DNA of 64,000 nucleotides from Glaciimonas sp. CA11.2 (GTDB lineage: Bacteria > Pseudomonadota > Gammaproteobacteria > Burkholderiales > Burkholderiaceae_D), in NCBI RefSeq assembly GCF_034314045.1, contig NZ_JAVIWL010000001.1, positions 2,914,001 through 2,978,000 of the forward strand, in the 5' to 3' direction. Numbering within the stretch: the first letter of the stretch is position 1; every line of letters begins with the position of its first letter. Made by a program: the position numbers and the translations under genes. Below the pieces are notes generated by a model that was not told the DNA's origin, made no database searches, and worked only from the letters and a program-made list of their open reading frames with translations. This document shows positions 9,786 through 19,858 of the stretch, one piece after another.

Positions 9786-10829
9786 ATGAACGCGGTCGAT
9801 TATCAGGTATTAAATAGCGCGGTGAGTTGGTTGCGACAGGGCAAGCGCGTCACATTGGTGACGGTAGTGCGCAATTGGGGATCGGCACCGCGTCCACTTG
9901 GATCGCTGTTCGCCATCACTTCCGAAGGTGATTTTACCGGATCGGTATCGGGTGGCTGTGTCGAGGATGATTTAATGGCGCGTTTTGCCGCATCCTTTCC
10001 AGAAAAAATTGAAGTCGTGCGCTACGGCATTACTGCCGAACAGGTGCGCCGGTTCGGTTTGCCATGTGGTGGCACACTCGAACTAGTGGTCGAACCGCTT
10101 GTTAATGCAGCCGCACTGGAACCGTTGCTGGAGGCGGTTGCATCCCGACGGTTGGTGCAAAGGCGGCTTAATCTTATTAGTGGCGTGGCGGTCATCGAGC
10201 CAGCAACTGCCGACTTTACGGTGCGTTTTGGCGATAATGAATTGGTTCATGTGTTCGGTCCGCATTGGCGTTTACTGATTATTGGCGCCGGTCAGGTATC
10301 AGAATATCTGGCGCAAATGGCGCCAGCGCTAGATTTTTCGGTCTATTTAAATGATCCGCGTGAAGAGCAACGGCGCAACTGGCAAACCAATGAGCAGGCT
10401 AATGGAAACACACACATAATCTCAGCGGCTTCTGCCGTTGAATGGCTTGAAGGCATGCCGGATGACGCGGTGCATGCATTTGCACCAGATAAACGGACCG
10501 TGATCGTAGCGCTCAGTCATGATCCAAAGGTAGATGATATGGCATTGATGGAAGCGTTGAAAACCGATGCGTTTTACGTCGGAGCAATCGGTTCTATGGC
10601 CAGCACCATTGCGCGCAAGGCGCGTTTGCTGACGCTGGATGTGACACAGGAAGAAGTGGATCGCTTACACGCCCCAATCGGTCTGCCGATTTTTAGTCGT
10701 TCTCCAGCGGAAATCGCGGTCTCGGTACTAGCGGAGCTGGTCGCCTTGCGCAATTGCGATGTTGTGGCGAGGTCTGTGTCAAGTTGTGCGATTGGTGCGC
10801 CGCTCGAAGAAAAGGTTGTTTCTTCGTAA
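9786..10829 (+). CDS. XdhC/CoxI-family molybdoenzyme maturation protein
   Basis: Family members bind molybdenum cofactor and help insert or sulfurate it in xanthine dehydrogenase-type enzymes. 347 aa: an N-terminal XdhC/CoxI domain (RNWGSAPRPLGSLFAI, SGSVSGGCVEDDL-type motif), the conserved LPCGGTLELVVEP, and a C-terminal Rossmann-like XdhC domain (LLIIGAGQVSEYLA, ALSHDPKVDDMAL, YVGAIGSMAS, HAPIGLPI). No xdhA/B or other molybdopterin oxidase gene lies next to it, so its client is elsewhere; the only other Moco gene in the window is mog at 37 kb. Confidence 0.87.
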   Translation: MNAVDYQVLNSAVSWLRQGKRVTLVTVVRNWGSAPRPLGSLFAITSEGDFTGSVSGGCVEDDLMARFAASFPEKIEVVRYGITAEQVRRFGLPCGGTLELVVEPLVNAAALEPLLEAVASRRLVQRRLNLISGVAVIEPATADFTVRFGDNELVHVFGPHWRLLIIGAGQVSEYLAQMAPALDFSVYLNDPREEQRRNWQTNEQANGNTHIISAASAVEWLEGMPDDAVHAFAPDKRTVIVALSHDPKVDDMALMEALKTDAFYVGAIGSMASTIARKARLLTLDVTQEEVDRLHAPIGLPIFSRSPAEIAVSVLAELVALRNCDVVARSVSSCAIGAPLEEKVVSS

Positions 10830-10930
10830 CGAAGGCACGATTACCTGCGCCGTGGATTCTCTCGTTTGTGACCGCTTTTCGCGAAGCGGTTGCTGCGTAG
10901 GCGTGCTGCGCTCTGTATAATTCTTATCCC

Positions 10931-13900
10931 ATGCCAGTATCAGAATCCAATAAACCAATGCGGCCCGCAGATTCACGCCGGCCGCCACGCTCTGAAGCCC
11001 CTCCGCGTCAGGAAAATTCATCACGTCCGGCGCAATCACCTGCACCAAGTTCGATATCCGGACCTGTTCCCGTCACTATCAGCGCTGATTCAAATCGACC
11101 CCGACGTTCTGAAGGTCGTTTGCCGCGGGAAGCAAGACCGCGAACCGCACCGGAACGCAATCCACTGCCGCCGATCATATTTCCAGAGGAATTGCCTGTA
11201 TCGGGCAGACGCGCTGAAATTGCTGAAGCTTTGCTGGCTAACCAGGTCATTATTGTCTGCGGTGAAACCGGATCAGGGAAAACCACGCAGTTACCGAAGA
11301 TATGTCTTGAATTAGGTCGTGGTCTCAATGGTTTGATTGGGCATACGCAGCCGCGCCGGATTGCTGCGTCGTCGACAGCTAAGCGGATTGCGCAGGAACT
11401 GGGATCGCCGTTGGGCGAGCACGTTGGTTTTAAAGTGCGTTTTAACGATACGTTGACCAAAGGTGCGTGGGTCAAGCTGATGACTGACGGGATATTGCTG
11501 GCCGAAACGCAGACCGATCCGATGTTGCGGCAATATGACACTATCATCATTGATGAGGCGCACGAGCGCAGTCTTAACATCGATTTTCTGCTCGGATACC
11601 TGAAGCAATTACTACCCAAACGGCCTGATCTGAAGTTGATCATTACTTCAGCGACGATTGATGCTGATCGTTTTGCGCGTCATTTTGGTCACGGTGATAA
11701 ATTGGCACCCGTGATAGAAGTATCTGGACGCTTGTACGAAGTGGAGGTGCGTTACCGGCCGGTCGATAACGCGGATCGTAGCGGCGTTAATCCGTCGACT
11801 ACAGCGGCAAGGCCGGGTGGTGCGTCAAGTACGCCCAATGCAGCACACAACGCAGCTCCGAACGCAGCACAGCGCGACCGTGATCAACGCGATTTGATGG
11901 ATGCGGTGGTTGATGCCGTTGATGAACTGGCGCGGGTTGGTTCTGGTGATGTGTTGGTATTTTTACCCGGCGAGCGGGAGATTCGCGACGCTGCCGAAGC
12001 ATTACGCAAACATCATCCGCCGCATGTAGAGATTTTGCCGTTGTTTGCGCGTTTATCGGCGCAGGAACAAGAGCGGGTATTTAAGGTATCGAATGCCCGC
12101 CGCATTGTCCTCGCGACCAACGTAGCTGAAACCTCGCTCACTGTTCCCGGTATTCGTTACGTGGTCGATGCCGGTTTGGCACGTGTTAAACGTTATAGTT
12201 ATCGCAATAAGGTTGAGCAATTACAGATTGAACCGATTGCCCAATCGGCGGCGAATCAGCGCGCAGGGCGTTGTGGTCGGGTGGCTGCGGGTGTGTGTAT
12301 TCGTCTATACGAAGAACGCGACTATCTTCAACGTCCAAAATTTACCGAACCGGAAATCATGCGATCGTCGCTGGCTTCGGTGATTTTGCGGATGAAATCG
12401 TTGCATTTGACCGATGTTGAAACGTTTCCCTTCATTGAGCCGCCGCCGGGACGTGCCATTGCCGACGGTTATCAATTGTTGCAGGAACTTGGCGCGGTTG
12501 ATGACAATAATCAGTTGACCAAAACTGGGCGCGAATTGGCAAAATTACCGCTCGATCCACGCGTTGGCGGCATGATATTGGCATCGCTGGATAACGTTTG
12601 TCTATCCGAAATGCTGATCATTGCATCGGCAGTATCGGTCCAGGATCCGCGTGATCGACCGATGGATGCGCAAGCTGCCGCTGATCAGGCACATAAGAAA
12701 TTCGCCGATGAAAAATCCGAATTCCAAAGCTATTTAAAAATCTGGAAATGGTTTGAAGAAGCCATCGAGCACAAGAAAACCAATCGCCAGTTGCAGGATA
12801 ATTGTCGTGCTAACTTCCTGTCGCAATTACGATTGCGGGAATGGCGCGATGTTCACTCGCAACTGTTGACCATCGTGAGGGAACAAGGCTGGCGACTAAA
12901 CGAAGCGCCAGCAACTTACGATAATTTGCACACGGCGTTGTTGACCGGGTTGTTGGGTAACGTTGGCTTTAAGGCTGACGACGATCCGCATTATCTGGGC
13001 GCACGCGGCATCAAGTTTCATATCTGGCCGGGATCTTCATTAACGAAAAAAGCCGGAAAGTGGGTGATGGCGTCGGAACTGGTCGATACTACGCGCTTGT
13101 ATGCGCGTTGCGTTTCTCAGATTCAGCCGGAATGGCTGGAAAAAGTCGGCGCGCATTTACTGAAAAAATCCTACGGCGAACCGCGCTGGGAAAAGCGTAT
13201 GGCGCAGGTTTCTGCCTCAGAGCGCGCAACACTTTATGGGTTGGTGGTGTATAGCCAGCGGCGGATTAATTTCGGCCTGATCAATCCTAAAGAGGCGCGG
13301 GAGATTTTTATTCGTGATGCGCTGGTCGGCGGCGAATATGACACGCGTGCACCCTTTTTTGCCCACAACCAAAAACTGATCCGTGAGATCGAAAATCTGG
13401 AACATAAGTCGCGACGTCTGGATGTGCTGGTCGACGAAGAGCTGATTGCGGCGTTTTACGACAAGCTGATTCCGGTCGATATTTGCAATGGTATTACCTT
13501 TGAGAAATGGCTTAAGGATACGACGCATAAAAATCCGACCTTGCTCTATTTGAATCGCGACGATTTGATGCGTCATGAAGCGGCGGGTATCACGACGGAT
13601 TTGTTTCCCAAGGTGATGCGGGTTGCCGGTATTGAGATGGGATTGTCGTATCACTTTGAGCCCGGCACACCGCGGGATGGCGTTACGCTGACCGTCCCGC
13701 TCTATGCATTAAATCAGGTGTACGTTGATCGGTGCGATTGGCTGGTAACCGGGATGCTGAAAGAGAAAGTGCATCTGCTGTTGAAATCGTTGCCGCAAAA
13801 AATACGTCGTAACTGCGTGCCGCTGCCTGACTATGCTGCCGGATTTTGTGAGCGGATTCAGGCGCGTAGTGCCTTCGGCCACGGCAATTTGCTGGACGCA

Positions 13901-15103
13901 TTGATTGCTGACGTACGCGCTGAAACGACCGTCGCGGTGCGAATCTCCGACTTTAAGGTGGAGACTTTGCCAGCGCACCATACGATGAATTTCAAAGTCA
14001 TCGACGAGCATGGCAGGCAACTTGATATGGGCCGTAATCTTGCTGCGCTTCAAGCTGAATTGGGCGGACAGGCGCGTGAGAGTTTTCAGAAGCTGGCTGA
14101 AAAGACCGGGGTTGTTTCAAGCGAAATAGCTGCCACACATGCCGGGCTTGTCACCCCTCCAGCGTCATCAAGCCACGCTGCGGCTTCGCAAGGTGCGACT
14201 AAAGTGGTGTCGGCAAACACGGGTGCACAGACTGGCACCAGCGTCGCTGCTTATAGCAATTTGACCAGTTGGAGTTTTGGAGAGTTGCCAGAACTACTGG
14301 AAATCCAGCAAGGCAAACAGACGTTGATTGGTTTTCCGGCGCTTGTCGATAAGATCACTTATTGTGACCTGGAAGTCTTTGATGATCCGAATGAAGCGGT
14401 GCGCATCCATCGACTGGGTTTGCGTCGTTTATTTGCGCTTCAGCTGAAGGAACAACTTAAATTTCTTGAAAAAAATATTCCCGGTTTACAGCAAATGGGA
14501 ATGCAGTTTATGGCTCTTGGATCGCAGGAAGAATTGCGTGACCAGATTATCTGGGCCGGACTGGAGCGCGCCTGTCTGCAAGCGCCGCTGCCGATGAATG
14601 CTGCACAATTCACGCAACGTAAGGATGAGGGCAAATCTCGTCTTGGTTTGCTATGCAACGAAATTGCACGATTAACCGCATTGATATTGGTTGAATATCA
14701 CGGATTGCCGAAAAAGTTACAAGGCGCTAAAGCGCAAACGGCGGCAGTTGCAGATATTCAGGCGCAAATAATGGGTTTGGTGAACAAGCGTTTTATTGCT
14801 GAAAACGATTATGCGAATTTAACGCATTTTCCGCGCTATCTGAAGGCAATTAGTGTGCGTTTGGAGAAGTTGCGCGCTGAGCCTAGTCGCGATGCGCGTT
14901 CGCTAACTGAATGGTCGCAGGTCGCAACACCTTGGCAACGGGCGCAAAAAGAGCGGCAAGGGAAGGGCGTCGATCCAAAAATGCAGGAATTTCGCTGGAT
15001 GCTGGAGGAGCTGCGCGTCTCGCTATTTGCGCAGGAACTAAAAACACCGATGCCGGTTTCAGTCAAACGGCTGCAAAAAGTATGGGAGACAATGCAGCGG
15101 TAA
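10931..15103 (+). CDS. hrpA: HrpA, ATP-dependent DEAH-box RNA helicase
   Basis: Large cytosolic helicase, implicated in E. coli in mRNA processing and in rescuing stalled or collided ribosomes. 1390 aa, typical of full-length HrpA (~1300). After a low-complexity basic, Pro-rich N-terminus come Walker A GETGSGKTTQ (K117), DEAH at 208-211, SATIDADRF, the helicase C-terminal boxes TNVAETSLTVPGIRYV and QRAGRCGRV, then HA2, OB-fold and the long HrpA-specific C-terminal domain. An Ala/Pro/Asn-rich insert near residues 290-320 (coding 11800-11880) separates the two RecA lobes and looks like recent repeat expansion. Confidence 0.96.
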   Translation: MPVSESNKPMRPADSRRPPRSEAPPRQENSSRPAQSPAPSSISGPVPVTISADSNRPRRSEGRLPREARPRTAPERNPLPPIIFPEELPVSGRRAEIAEALLANQVIIVCGETGSGKTTQLPKICLELGRGLNGLIGHTQPRRIAASSTAKRIAQELGSPLGEHVGFKVRFNDTLTKGAWVKLMTDGILLAETQTDPMLRQYDTIIIDEAHERSLNIDFLLGYLKQLLPKRPDLKLIITSATIDADRFARHFGHGDKLAPVIEVSGRLYEVEVRYRPVDNADRSGVNPSTTAARPGGASSTPNAAHNAAPNAAQRDRDQRDLMDAVVDAVDELARVGSGDVLVFLPGEREIRDAAEALRKHHPPHVEILPLFARLSAQEQERVFKVSNARRIVLATNVAETSLTVPGIRYVVDAGLARVKRYSYRNKVEQLQIEPIAQSAANQRAGRCGRVAAGVCIRLYEERDYLQRPKFTEPEIMRSSLASVILRMKSLHLTDVETFPFIEPPPGRAIADGYQLLQELGAVDDNNQLTKTGRELAKLPLDPRVGGMILASLDNVCLSEMLIIASAVSVQDPRDRPMDAQAAADQAHKKFADEKSEFQSYLKIWKWFEEAIEHKKTNRQLQDNCRANFLSQLRLREWRDVHSQLLTIVREQGWRLNEAPATYDNLHTALLTGLLGNVGFKADDDPHYLGARGIKFHIWPGSSLTKKAGKWVMASELVDTTRLYARCVSQIQPEWLEKVGAHLLKKSYGEPRWEKRMAQVSASERATLYGLVVYSQRRINFGLINPKEAREIFIRDALVGGEYDTRAPFFAHNQKLIREIENLEHKSRRLDVLVDEELIAAFYDKLIPVDICNGITFEKWLKDTTHKNPTLLYLNRDDLMRHEAAGITTDLFPKVMRVAGIEMGLSYHFEPGTPRDGVTLTVPLYALNQVYVDRCDWLVTGMLKEKVHLLLKSLPQKIRRNCVPLPDYAAGFCERIQARSAFGHGNLLDALIADVRAETTVAVRISDFKVETLPAHHTMNFKVIDEHGRQLDMGRNLAALQAELGGQARESFQKLAEKTGVVSSEIAATHAGLVTPPASSSHAAASQGATKVVSANTGAQTGTSVAAYSNLTSWSFGELPELLEIQQGKQTLIGFPALVDKITYCDLEVFDDPNEAVRIHRLGLRRLFALQLKEQLKFLEKNIPGLQQMGMQFMALGSQEELRDQIIWAGLERACLQAPLPMNAAQFTQRKDEGKSRLGLLCNEIARLTALILVEYHGLPKKLQGAKAQTAAVADIQAQIMGLVNKRFIAENDYANLTHFPRYLKAISVRLEKLRAEPSRDARSLTEWSQVATPWQRAQKERQGKGVDPKMQEFRWMLEELRVSLFAQELKTPMPVSVKRLQKVWETMQR

Positions 15104-15453
15104 GCGCATTGCTAACTAAGCTGCAAGGCGCTGATGGACGGGATCAACGTCATTGTAATGACAGGGAAGTTGCCTGCGTGACGGTGGTACGTTGGGTGCC
15201 TCAACACTTTGTGGTCGAAGAGCGCCGTTGATTCGCGTAAAATTGCGCAAACATATTTTATCTATTTCGCTATTTTCATTACTGAAATTGTCGATTAATC
15301 AGTTTAATCTTGGTACGTTAGGCTAACGTCTGGCATCTCCGTACATTGTGGTAATTTTGTGGCGGCATTGCTGCCCTACGACTGAAAAAGATTAATAATT
15401 GCTCCACCATTTCTGGTTTGAAGTTGCACTACCTTTACAAAGAAGAGAACACT
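15104..15453. other. hrpA-dcd intergenic region, no feature recognised
   Basis: 350 nt on the plus strand holding the dcd upstream region. No open frame with coding character, and no hairpin with a T-run after hrpA, was found. Confidence 0.4.
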
Positions 15454-16020
15454 ATGGCTATCAAATCCGATAAATGGATCCGTCGCATGGCGCAGGAAAC
15501 CGGCATGATCGAGCCGTTCTCGCCCACGCAGGTGCGTGAAGAAAATGGTAATAAAATCGTCTCATACGGCACTTCGTCCTACGGCTACGATATTCGTTGC
15601 GCCAATGAATTCAAGATTTTTACCAATATCAATTCGACCATTGTAGACCCGAAGAATTTCGATGAAAAATCATTTGTCGATTTCGTCGGTGACGTTTGTA
15701 TCATTCCACCAAATTCGTTTGCGTTGGCGCGTACCATCGAATATTTTCGTATTCCAAGGAGCGTCCTGACGATCTGTTTAGGCAAGTCGACTTACGCCCG
15801 TTGCGGCATCATTGTCAATGTGACGCCATTCGAGCCAGAGTGGGAAGGTTACGTGACACTGGAATTTTCCAATACGACGCCATTGCCAGCAAAAATTTAT
15901 GCAGGCGAAGGTTGTGCACAGGTCTTGTTCTTTGAGAGCGATGAAGTGTGCGAAACGTCTTACAAGGATCGCGGCGGCAAATATCAGGGCCAGCAAGGCG
16001 TCACATTACCTAAAGCTTAA
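15454..16020 (+). CDS. dcd: dCTP deaminase
   Basis: Deaminates dCTP to dUTP, the main source of dUMP for thymidylate synthesis in proteobacteria; a cytosolic homotrimer. 188 aa, exactly the usual length. Motifs: [13 protein letters not shown] start, [33 protein letters not shown] and the C-terminal [11 protein letters not shown] lid. The frame opens 12 codons earlier, but the ATG at 15454 preceded by AGAAGAGAA matches the family start. The functionally linked thyA is elsewhere in the window. Confidence 0.97.
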   Translation: MAIKSDKWIRRMAQETGMIEPFSPTQVREENGNKIVSYGTSSYGYDIRCANEFKIFTNINSTIVDPKNFDEKSFVDFVGDVCIIPPNSFALARTIEYFRIPRSVLTICLGKSTYARCGIIVNVTPFEPEWEGYVTLEFSNTTPLPAKIYAGEGCAQVLFFESDEVCETSYKDRGGKYQGQQGVTLPKA

Positions 16021-16056
16021 CCTGCATAGGTTGTTTGCGTTGATTACCGCGCTGCT

Positions 16057-16080
16057 GACTAAGTTGATGACTAAGTTGAT
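16057..16080. repeat. 12-bp tandem duplication downstream of dcd
   Basis: GACTAAGTTGAT occurs twice head to tail (16057-16068, 16069-16080), followed by a partial third GACT. Confidence 0.75.
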
Positions 16081-16124
16081 GACTGTGCGATAGGTTGGCG
16101 CAGTCAGAATGGAATAAGCCATTG

Positions 16125-16158
16125 ATGGCCATATCACATTTGATATGGCCATTTTTTT
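16125..16158 (+). terminator. rho-independent terminator after dcd
   Basis: Perfect 12-bp stem ATGGCCATATCA (16125-16136) / TGATATGGCCAT (16141-16152), loop CATT, then T7. It sits between convergent dcd and the decarboxylase gene. Confidence 0.92.
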
Positions 16159-16174
16159 GGCTATTTTTTATTTG

Positions 16175-18454
16175 CTATTGGTTTGTAGCTTCGATGCGAA
16201 CGCAGTCGACAAAGTAATCCCGCTTGCCATTCACTTCACGCTTCACCAGGCCATGCACGTCTGTTTCAAATCCCGGAAATTTTTCATTGAAATTCCGTGC
16301 AAATTTTAAGTAGTCAACAATAGTCTTATTGAAACGTTCGCCAGGAATCAGCAACGGAATGCCGGGCGGATAGGGCGTCAATAGGATCGATGTCACGCGG
16401 CCTTCGAGCTGGTCAATTGGTACGCGATCTATTTCACGATGCGCCATCTTGGCAAAAGCGTCGGATGGTTTCATGGCCGGTTGCATGGCTGAAAGATACA
16501 TTTCAGTGGTTAGACGCGCGATATCATAGGCTTTGTAGGTCTCATGAATTTGCTGGCACAAATCGCGCAGACCAAGGCGTTCGTAGCGAGAATTTTTGCC
16601 GTTATTAGCGCGAGCGAATTCCGGCAGAATGCGCCAGATGGGCTGGTTCTTATCGTAATCGTCTTTAAATTGCTGCAATGCTGTCAGCAACGTGTTCCAG
16701 CGGCCTTTGGTAATGCCGATAGTGAACATGATAAAGAATGAATACAAACCACATTTTTCAACGATAACCCCATGCTCGGCCAAATACTTGGTCACAATCG
16801 AAGCCGGTATTCCGCTATCACCAAATTGACCGTCAAGTGACAACCCTGGCGTAACGATGGTTGCCTTAATCGGATCGAGCATATTGAAGTTGGGTGCCAG
16901 ATTGCCGAAGCCATGCCAATCGTCTTCAGCCTTGATTACCCAGTCTTCTCGTGAGCCGATACCATCCTCTGAGAACGAGTTTGGTCCCCACACCTGAAAC
17001 CACCAATCCGCGCCCCATTCGAGATCGATTTTTTTCATGGCGCGGCGGAAATCGAGCGCCTCAAGAATACTTTCTTCGACCAGCGCAGTACCGCCCGGCG
17101 CTTCCATCATCGCCGCTGCGACGTCGCAGGACGCAATGATGGAATATTGTGGCGAGGTGGACGTGTGCATCAGATACGCCTCATTAAAAGCGTCCTGATC
17201 GAGTTGCACGGTTTCCGATTCACGCACCAGCACTTGCGATGCCTGCGATAGACCCGCTAGCAATTTGTGGGTTGATTGCGTTGAAAAAATCATTGATTTC
17301 TTTGCACGCGGGCGATCTTTGCCGATCGCGTGCATGTCTTTGTAGAAATCATGGAAAGTGGCGTGCGGTAACCATGCTTCATCAAAATGCAAAGTATCGA
17401 TCTCGCCATCGAGCATGTTTTGCAGCGTCTCAACGTTATAAATAACACCATCGTAAGTCGATTGCGTAATCGTGAGGATACGTGGCTTTTTATTCAATGC
17501 TTCCCGGGCAAACGGATTGGCTTCGATCTTTTTCCGAATGCTTTCCATCGTAAATTCTTCTAGCGGAATCGGACCGATAATACCCAGGTGATTACGGGTC
17601 GGCATCAGGAAGACCGGGATTGCGCCGGTCATAATGATCGAGTGCAAAATCGACTTGTGACAATTGCGATCCACGACGACGATATCGCCGGGCGCAACGG
17701 TTGAATGCCACACCATCTTGTTTGAGGTGGACGTTCCGTTGGTAACGAAGTAACAATGATCGGCGTTGTAAATGCGTGCTGCGTTGCGCTCGGATTCAGC
17801 GATTGGGCCCGTATGATCAAGCAACTGACCGAGTTCTTCGACGGCGTTACAAACGTCGGCACGCAACATGTTTTCACCAAAAAATTGATGAAACATCTGG
17901 CCAATCGGTGATTTTAAAAAGGCGACGCCGCCAGAATGGCCGGGACAGTGCCAAGAGTAAGAGCCATCTTGGGCGTAGTGTACCAACGCACGAAAGAAGG
18001 GCGGCGAGAGGCCGTCCAGATAGGATTTGGCTTCGCGAATAATATGCCGGGCGACAAACTCAGGCGTGTCTTCAAACATATGAATAAAGCCGTGCAGTTC
18101 ACGCAGAATGTCATTTGGTATATGACGTGAAGTGCGGGTTTCGCCGTATAAATAGATCGGGATGTCGGCATTCTTGTAGCGGATTTCTTCGACAAAGGCG
18201 CGTAACGATTTCAGCGCGTGATCGGTCTCTTCGAATGAACCTGCCCCGAACTCCTCATCGTCGATCGAGAGAATAAAGGCGGACGCTCGCGATTGTTGCT
18301 GGGCGAATTGCGACAGGTCGCCATAACTGGTGACACCCAAAACTTCCATGCCTTCTTTTTCCATCGCGTCGGCGAGGGCCCGGATACCGAGACCGGAGGT
18401 ATTTTCTGAGCGGAAATCTTCATCGATGATGACGATAGGGAAGCGGAATTTCAT
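16175..18454 (-). CDS. PLP-dependent Orn/Lys/Arg decarboxylase (fold type I, AdiA/LdcC-like)
   Basis: Decarboxylates a basic amino acid to a polyamine or diamine; exact substrate not determinable here. 759 aa: an N-terminal receiver-like wing domain (IVIIDEDFRSENTSG), a PLP-binding core with HCPGHSGGVAFLKSP, NGTSTSNKMV, HFDEAWLPHATFH and the Schiff-base lysine K397 in STQSTHKLLAG, then the C-terminal domain (ILLTPYPPGIPLLIPGERF). Length and architecture match the inducible or biosynthetic enterobacterial enzymes (710-760 aa). It is transcribed alone, opposite dcd. The only other polyamine gene seen, speG, is 43 kb away. Confidence 0.93.
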   Translation of the reverse strand: MKFRFPIVIIDEDFRSENTSGLGIRALADAMEKEGMEVLGVTSYGDLSQFAQQQSRASAFILSIDDEEFGAGSFEETDHALKSLRAFVEEIRYKNADIPIYLYGETRTSRHIPNDILRELHGFIHMFEDTPEFVARHIIREAKSYLDGLSPPFFRALVHYAQDGSYSWHCPGHSGGVAFLKSPIGQMFHQFFGENMLRADVCNAVEELGQLLDHTGPIAESERNAARIYNADHCYFVTNGTSTSNKMVWHSTVAPGDIVVVDRNCHKSILHSIIMTGAIPVFLMPTRNHLGIIGPIPLEEFTMESIRKKIEANPFAREALNKKPRILTITQSTYDGVIYNVETLQNMLDGEIDTLHFDEAWLPHATFHDFYKDMHAIGKDRPRAKKSMIFSTQSTHKLLAGLSQASQVLVRESETVQLDQDAFNEAYLMHTSTSPQYSIIASCDVAAAMMEAPGGTALVEESILEALDFRRAMKKIDLEWGADWWFQVWGPNSFSEDGIGSREDWVIKAEDDWHGFGNLAPNFNMLDPIKATIVTPGLSLDGQFGDSGIPASIVTKYLAEHGVIVEKCGLYSFFIMFTIGITKGRWNTLLTALQQFKDDYDKNQPIWRILPEFARANNGKNSRYERLGLRDLCQQIHETYKAYDIARLTTEMYLSAMQPAMKPSDAFAKMAHREIDRVPIDQLEGRVTSILLTPYPPGIPLLIPGERFNKTIVDYLKFARNFNEKFPGFETDVHGLVKREVNGKRDYFVDCVRIEATNQ

Positions 18455-18792
18455 GCGGTCTCCAAGAGACGGGTGTGGATAACAGGAACAGCGAACGCGG
18501 TTCCCGGTTGGGCCGCTGGTTCGCTGATCAATGACTTGCGTCGCTCGCTGCTCTTAAGGTAGAGGGCAACTTTGCGGCACTAAAAAGGTGAAAGTCGAAT
18601 TTTCGCAGATATGTGCAAAATTGGGGTGAAATGTACCAAAACACTAGCAAAAAAATCAGCCCGCAACGTTGTCCCAAAAATAGGGTGCATAAGATGACTT
18701 AACACAATGACTTAATACAATGACTTAATATAATGATTTAATAATATGGCATTAAAAGTATGATCAAAAAATTCGACCCATTACAGCTGTTC
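18455..18792. other. intergenic region upstream of the decarboxylase
   Basis: 338 nt between two minus-strand genes. It holds the decarboxylase promoter region and, at its left-reading end, the four 13-bp repeats listed separately. No gene seen. Confidence 0.5.
18694..18745. repeat. four tandem 13-bp repeats downstream of folA
   Basis: ATGACTTAACACA, ATGACTTAATACA, ATGACTTAATATA and ATGATTTAATAAT follow one another without gaps (18694, 18707, 18720, 18733), drifting by one to a few bases per unit. They lie 47 bp past the folA stop. Confidence 0.85.
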
Positions 18793-19317
18793 TTAAGCGT
18801 TAAACGATTGTCGTCTTTGATATTCTACAAAGGCGTAGTCGAAATTGTTGGCTGCGGAGTGATGTGAGAGACGTGACGTTTCTTGCCATTGTTGCGGATC
18901 TAATGCCGGAAAGAAGGCGTCGCAGTCAAAGCGTTTGCTGATTTCAGTCACGATTAAACGGTCACAAAGGCGTTGCGCAGCAGCGTAGATTTCGGCACCG
19001 CCGATGACGAAGGCTTCCCCAGCAGCATCGGCATCATTAACACTTGAATTCGCTAGCGCGGCGGCGGCTTCGAGAGAGTTCACGGTTTCCACGCCTTCGT
19101 GTTGCCATTCTGGATTACGGGTAATGACGATATTGCGCCTATTTGGCAGAGGCCGCCCAATGGATTCAAATGTTTTACGACCCATAATAATCGTGTGACC
19201 CGACGTGGTGCGTTTGAAGTGCGCCAAATCCTCCGGTAAATGCCATGGAAGGGTATTGCGAATGCCGATGCCATTTTTGGCATCAGTGGCGACAATGATA
19301 GTGAGAATAAAAGGCAT
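18793..19317 (-). CDS. folA: dihydrofolate reductase
   Basis: Reduces dihydrofolate to tetrahydrofolate with NADPH, recycling the folate oxidised by ThyA; cytosolic. 174 aa from ATG 19317. Motifs: [21 protein letters not shown] with the active-site acidic residue in the PED turn, [17 protein letters not shown], and [12 protein letters not shown]. The frame extends seven codons to a TTG at 19338, but the ATG starting [12 protein letters not shown] fits the family. thyA, often its immediate neighbour, lies 8.4 kb away on the same strand. Confidence 0.95.
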   Translation of the reverse strand: MPFILTIIVATDAKNGIGIRNTLPWHLPEDLAHFKRTTSGHTIIMGRKTFESIGRPLPNRRNIVITRNPEWQHEGVETVNSLEAAAALANSSVNDADAAGEAFVIGGAEIYAAAQRLCDRLIVTEISKRFDCDAFFPALDPQQWQETSRLSHHSAANNFDYAFVEYQRRQSFNA

Positions 19318-19858
19318 GGCGGGCGCAGGTTTGGTCAATGGAGGGACTTTTTAAAATGTGCGGTAAATTTTGTTGCTTTATCGAACTGATCAGGTGGTGA
19401 CGGAGGTTTGATACGTTGGCGTCATTGGTGTCAATGATTACATTTGATCGCTTCAAGCATATAAATTTAGCTCTCAACACTTCGCTATAGTGGGACAGTA
19501 TGATGACATACGCGTGAATTGCTGCGATTTTACTATAAACATCCAGAGGAACTTTGGTGGCTTACGCTGATCATAACTCGGTATGTAAATTTGCTTATTA
19601 ACAAGAAAGAAGCTGGGTTAATGCGTATTGTCCCTTAGCATTGATCGCTTTTATGTAATGTTAATTCGTGTCAATTAGCAGGTATTTTTGTTTGATTTAA
19701 TGTAAATTTGGCAAATAATTCTGTATTAAAGCATCCAAAGATGCTTCTTTGCGAAAATAAATAAACAATCCAACGCTGTAAGCTAATATCTATTGATAGT
19801 GGCAATCAGCTAACGAGCGGTGATTTCGCAAATCAAAGCAGTGCCAAATGGGAATCCA
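19318..19858. other. folA-opgG divergent intergenic region
   Basis: About 540 nt, AT-rich, holding both divergent promoter regions and a long opgG leader. A small hairpin AAGCATC (19729-19735) / GATGCTT (19740-19746) with loop CAAA lies 113 nt before opgG. No coding region seen. Confidence 0.45.

Noticed and set aside
10890..11315. 141-codon frame overlapping the start of hrpA in another frame
   Set aside because: Lies inside the low-complexity hrpA N-terminus, has no ribosome-binding site and no protein-like pattern.
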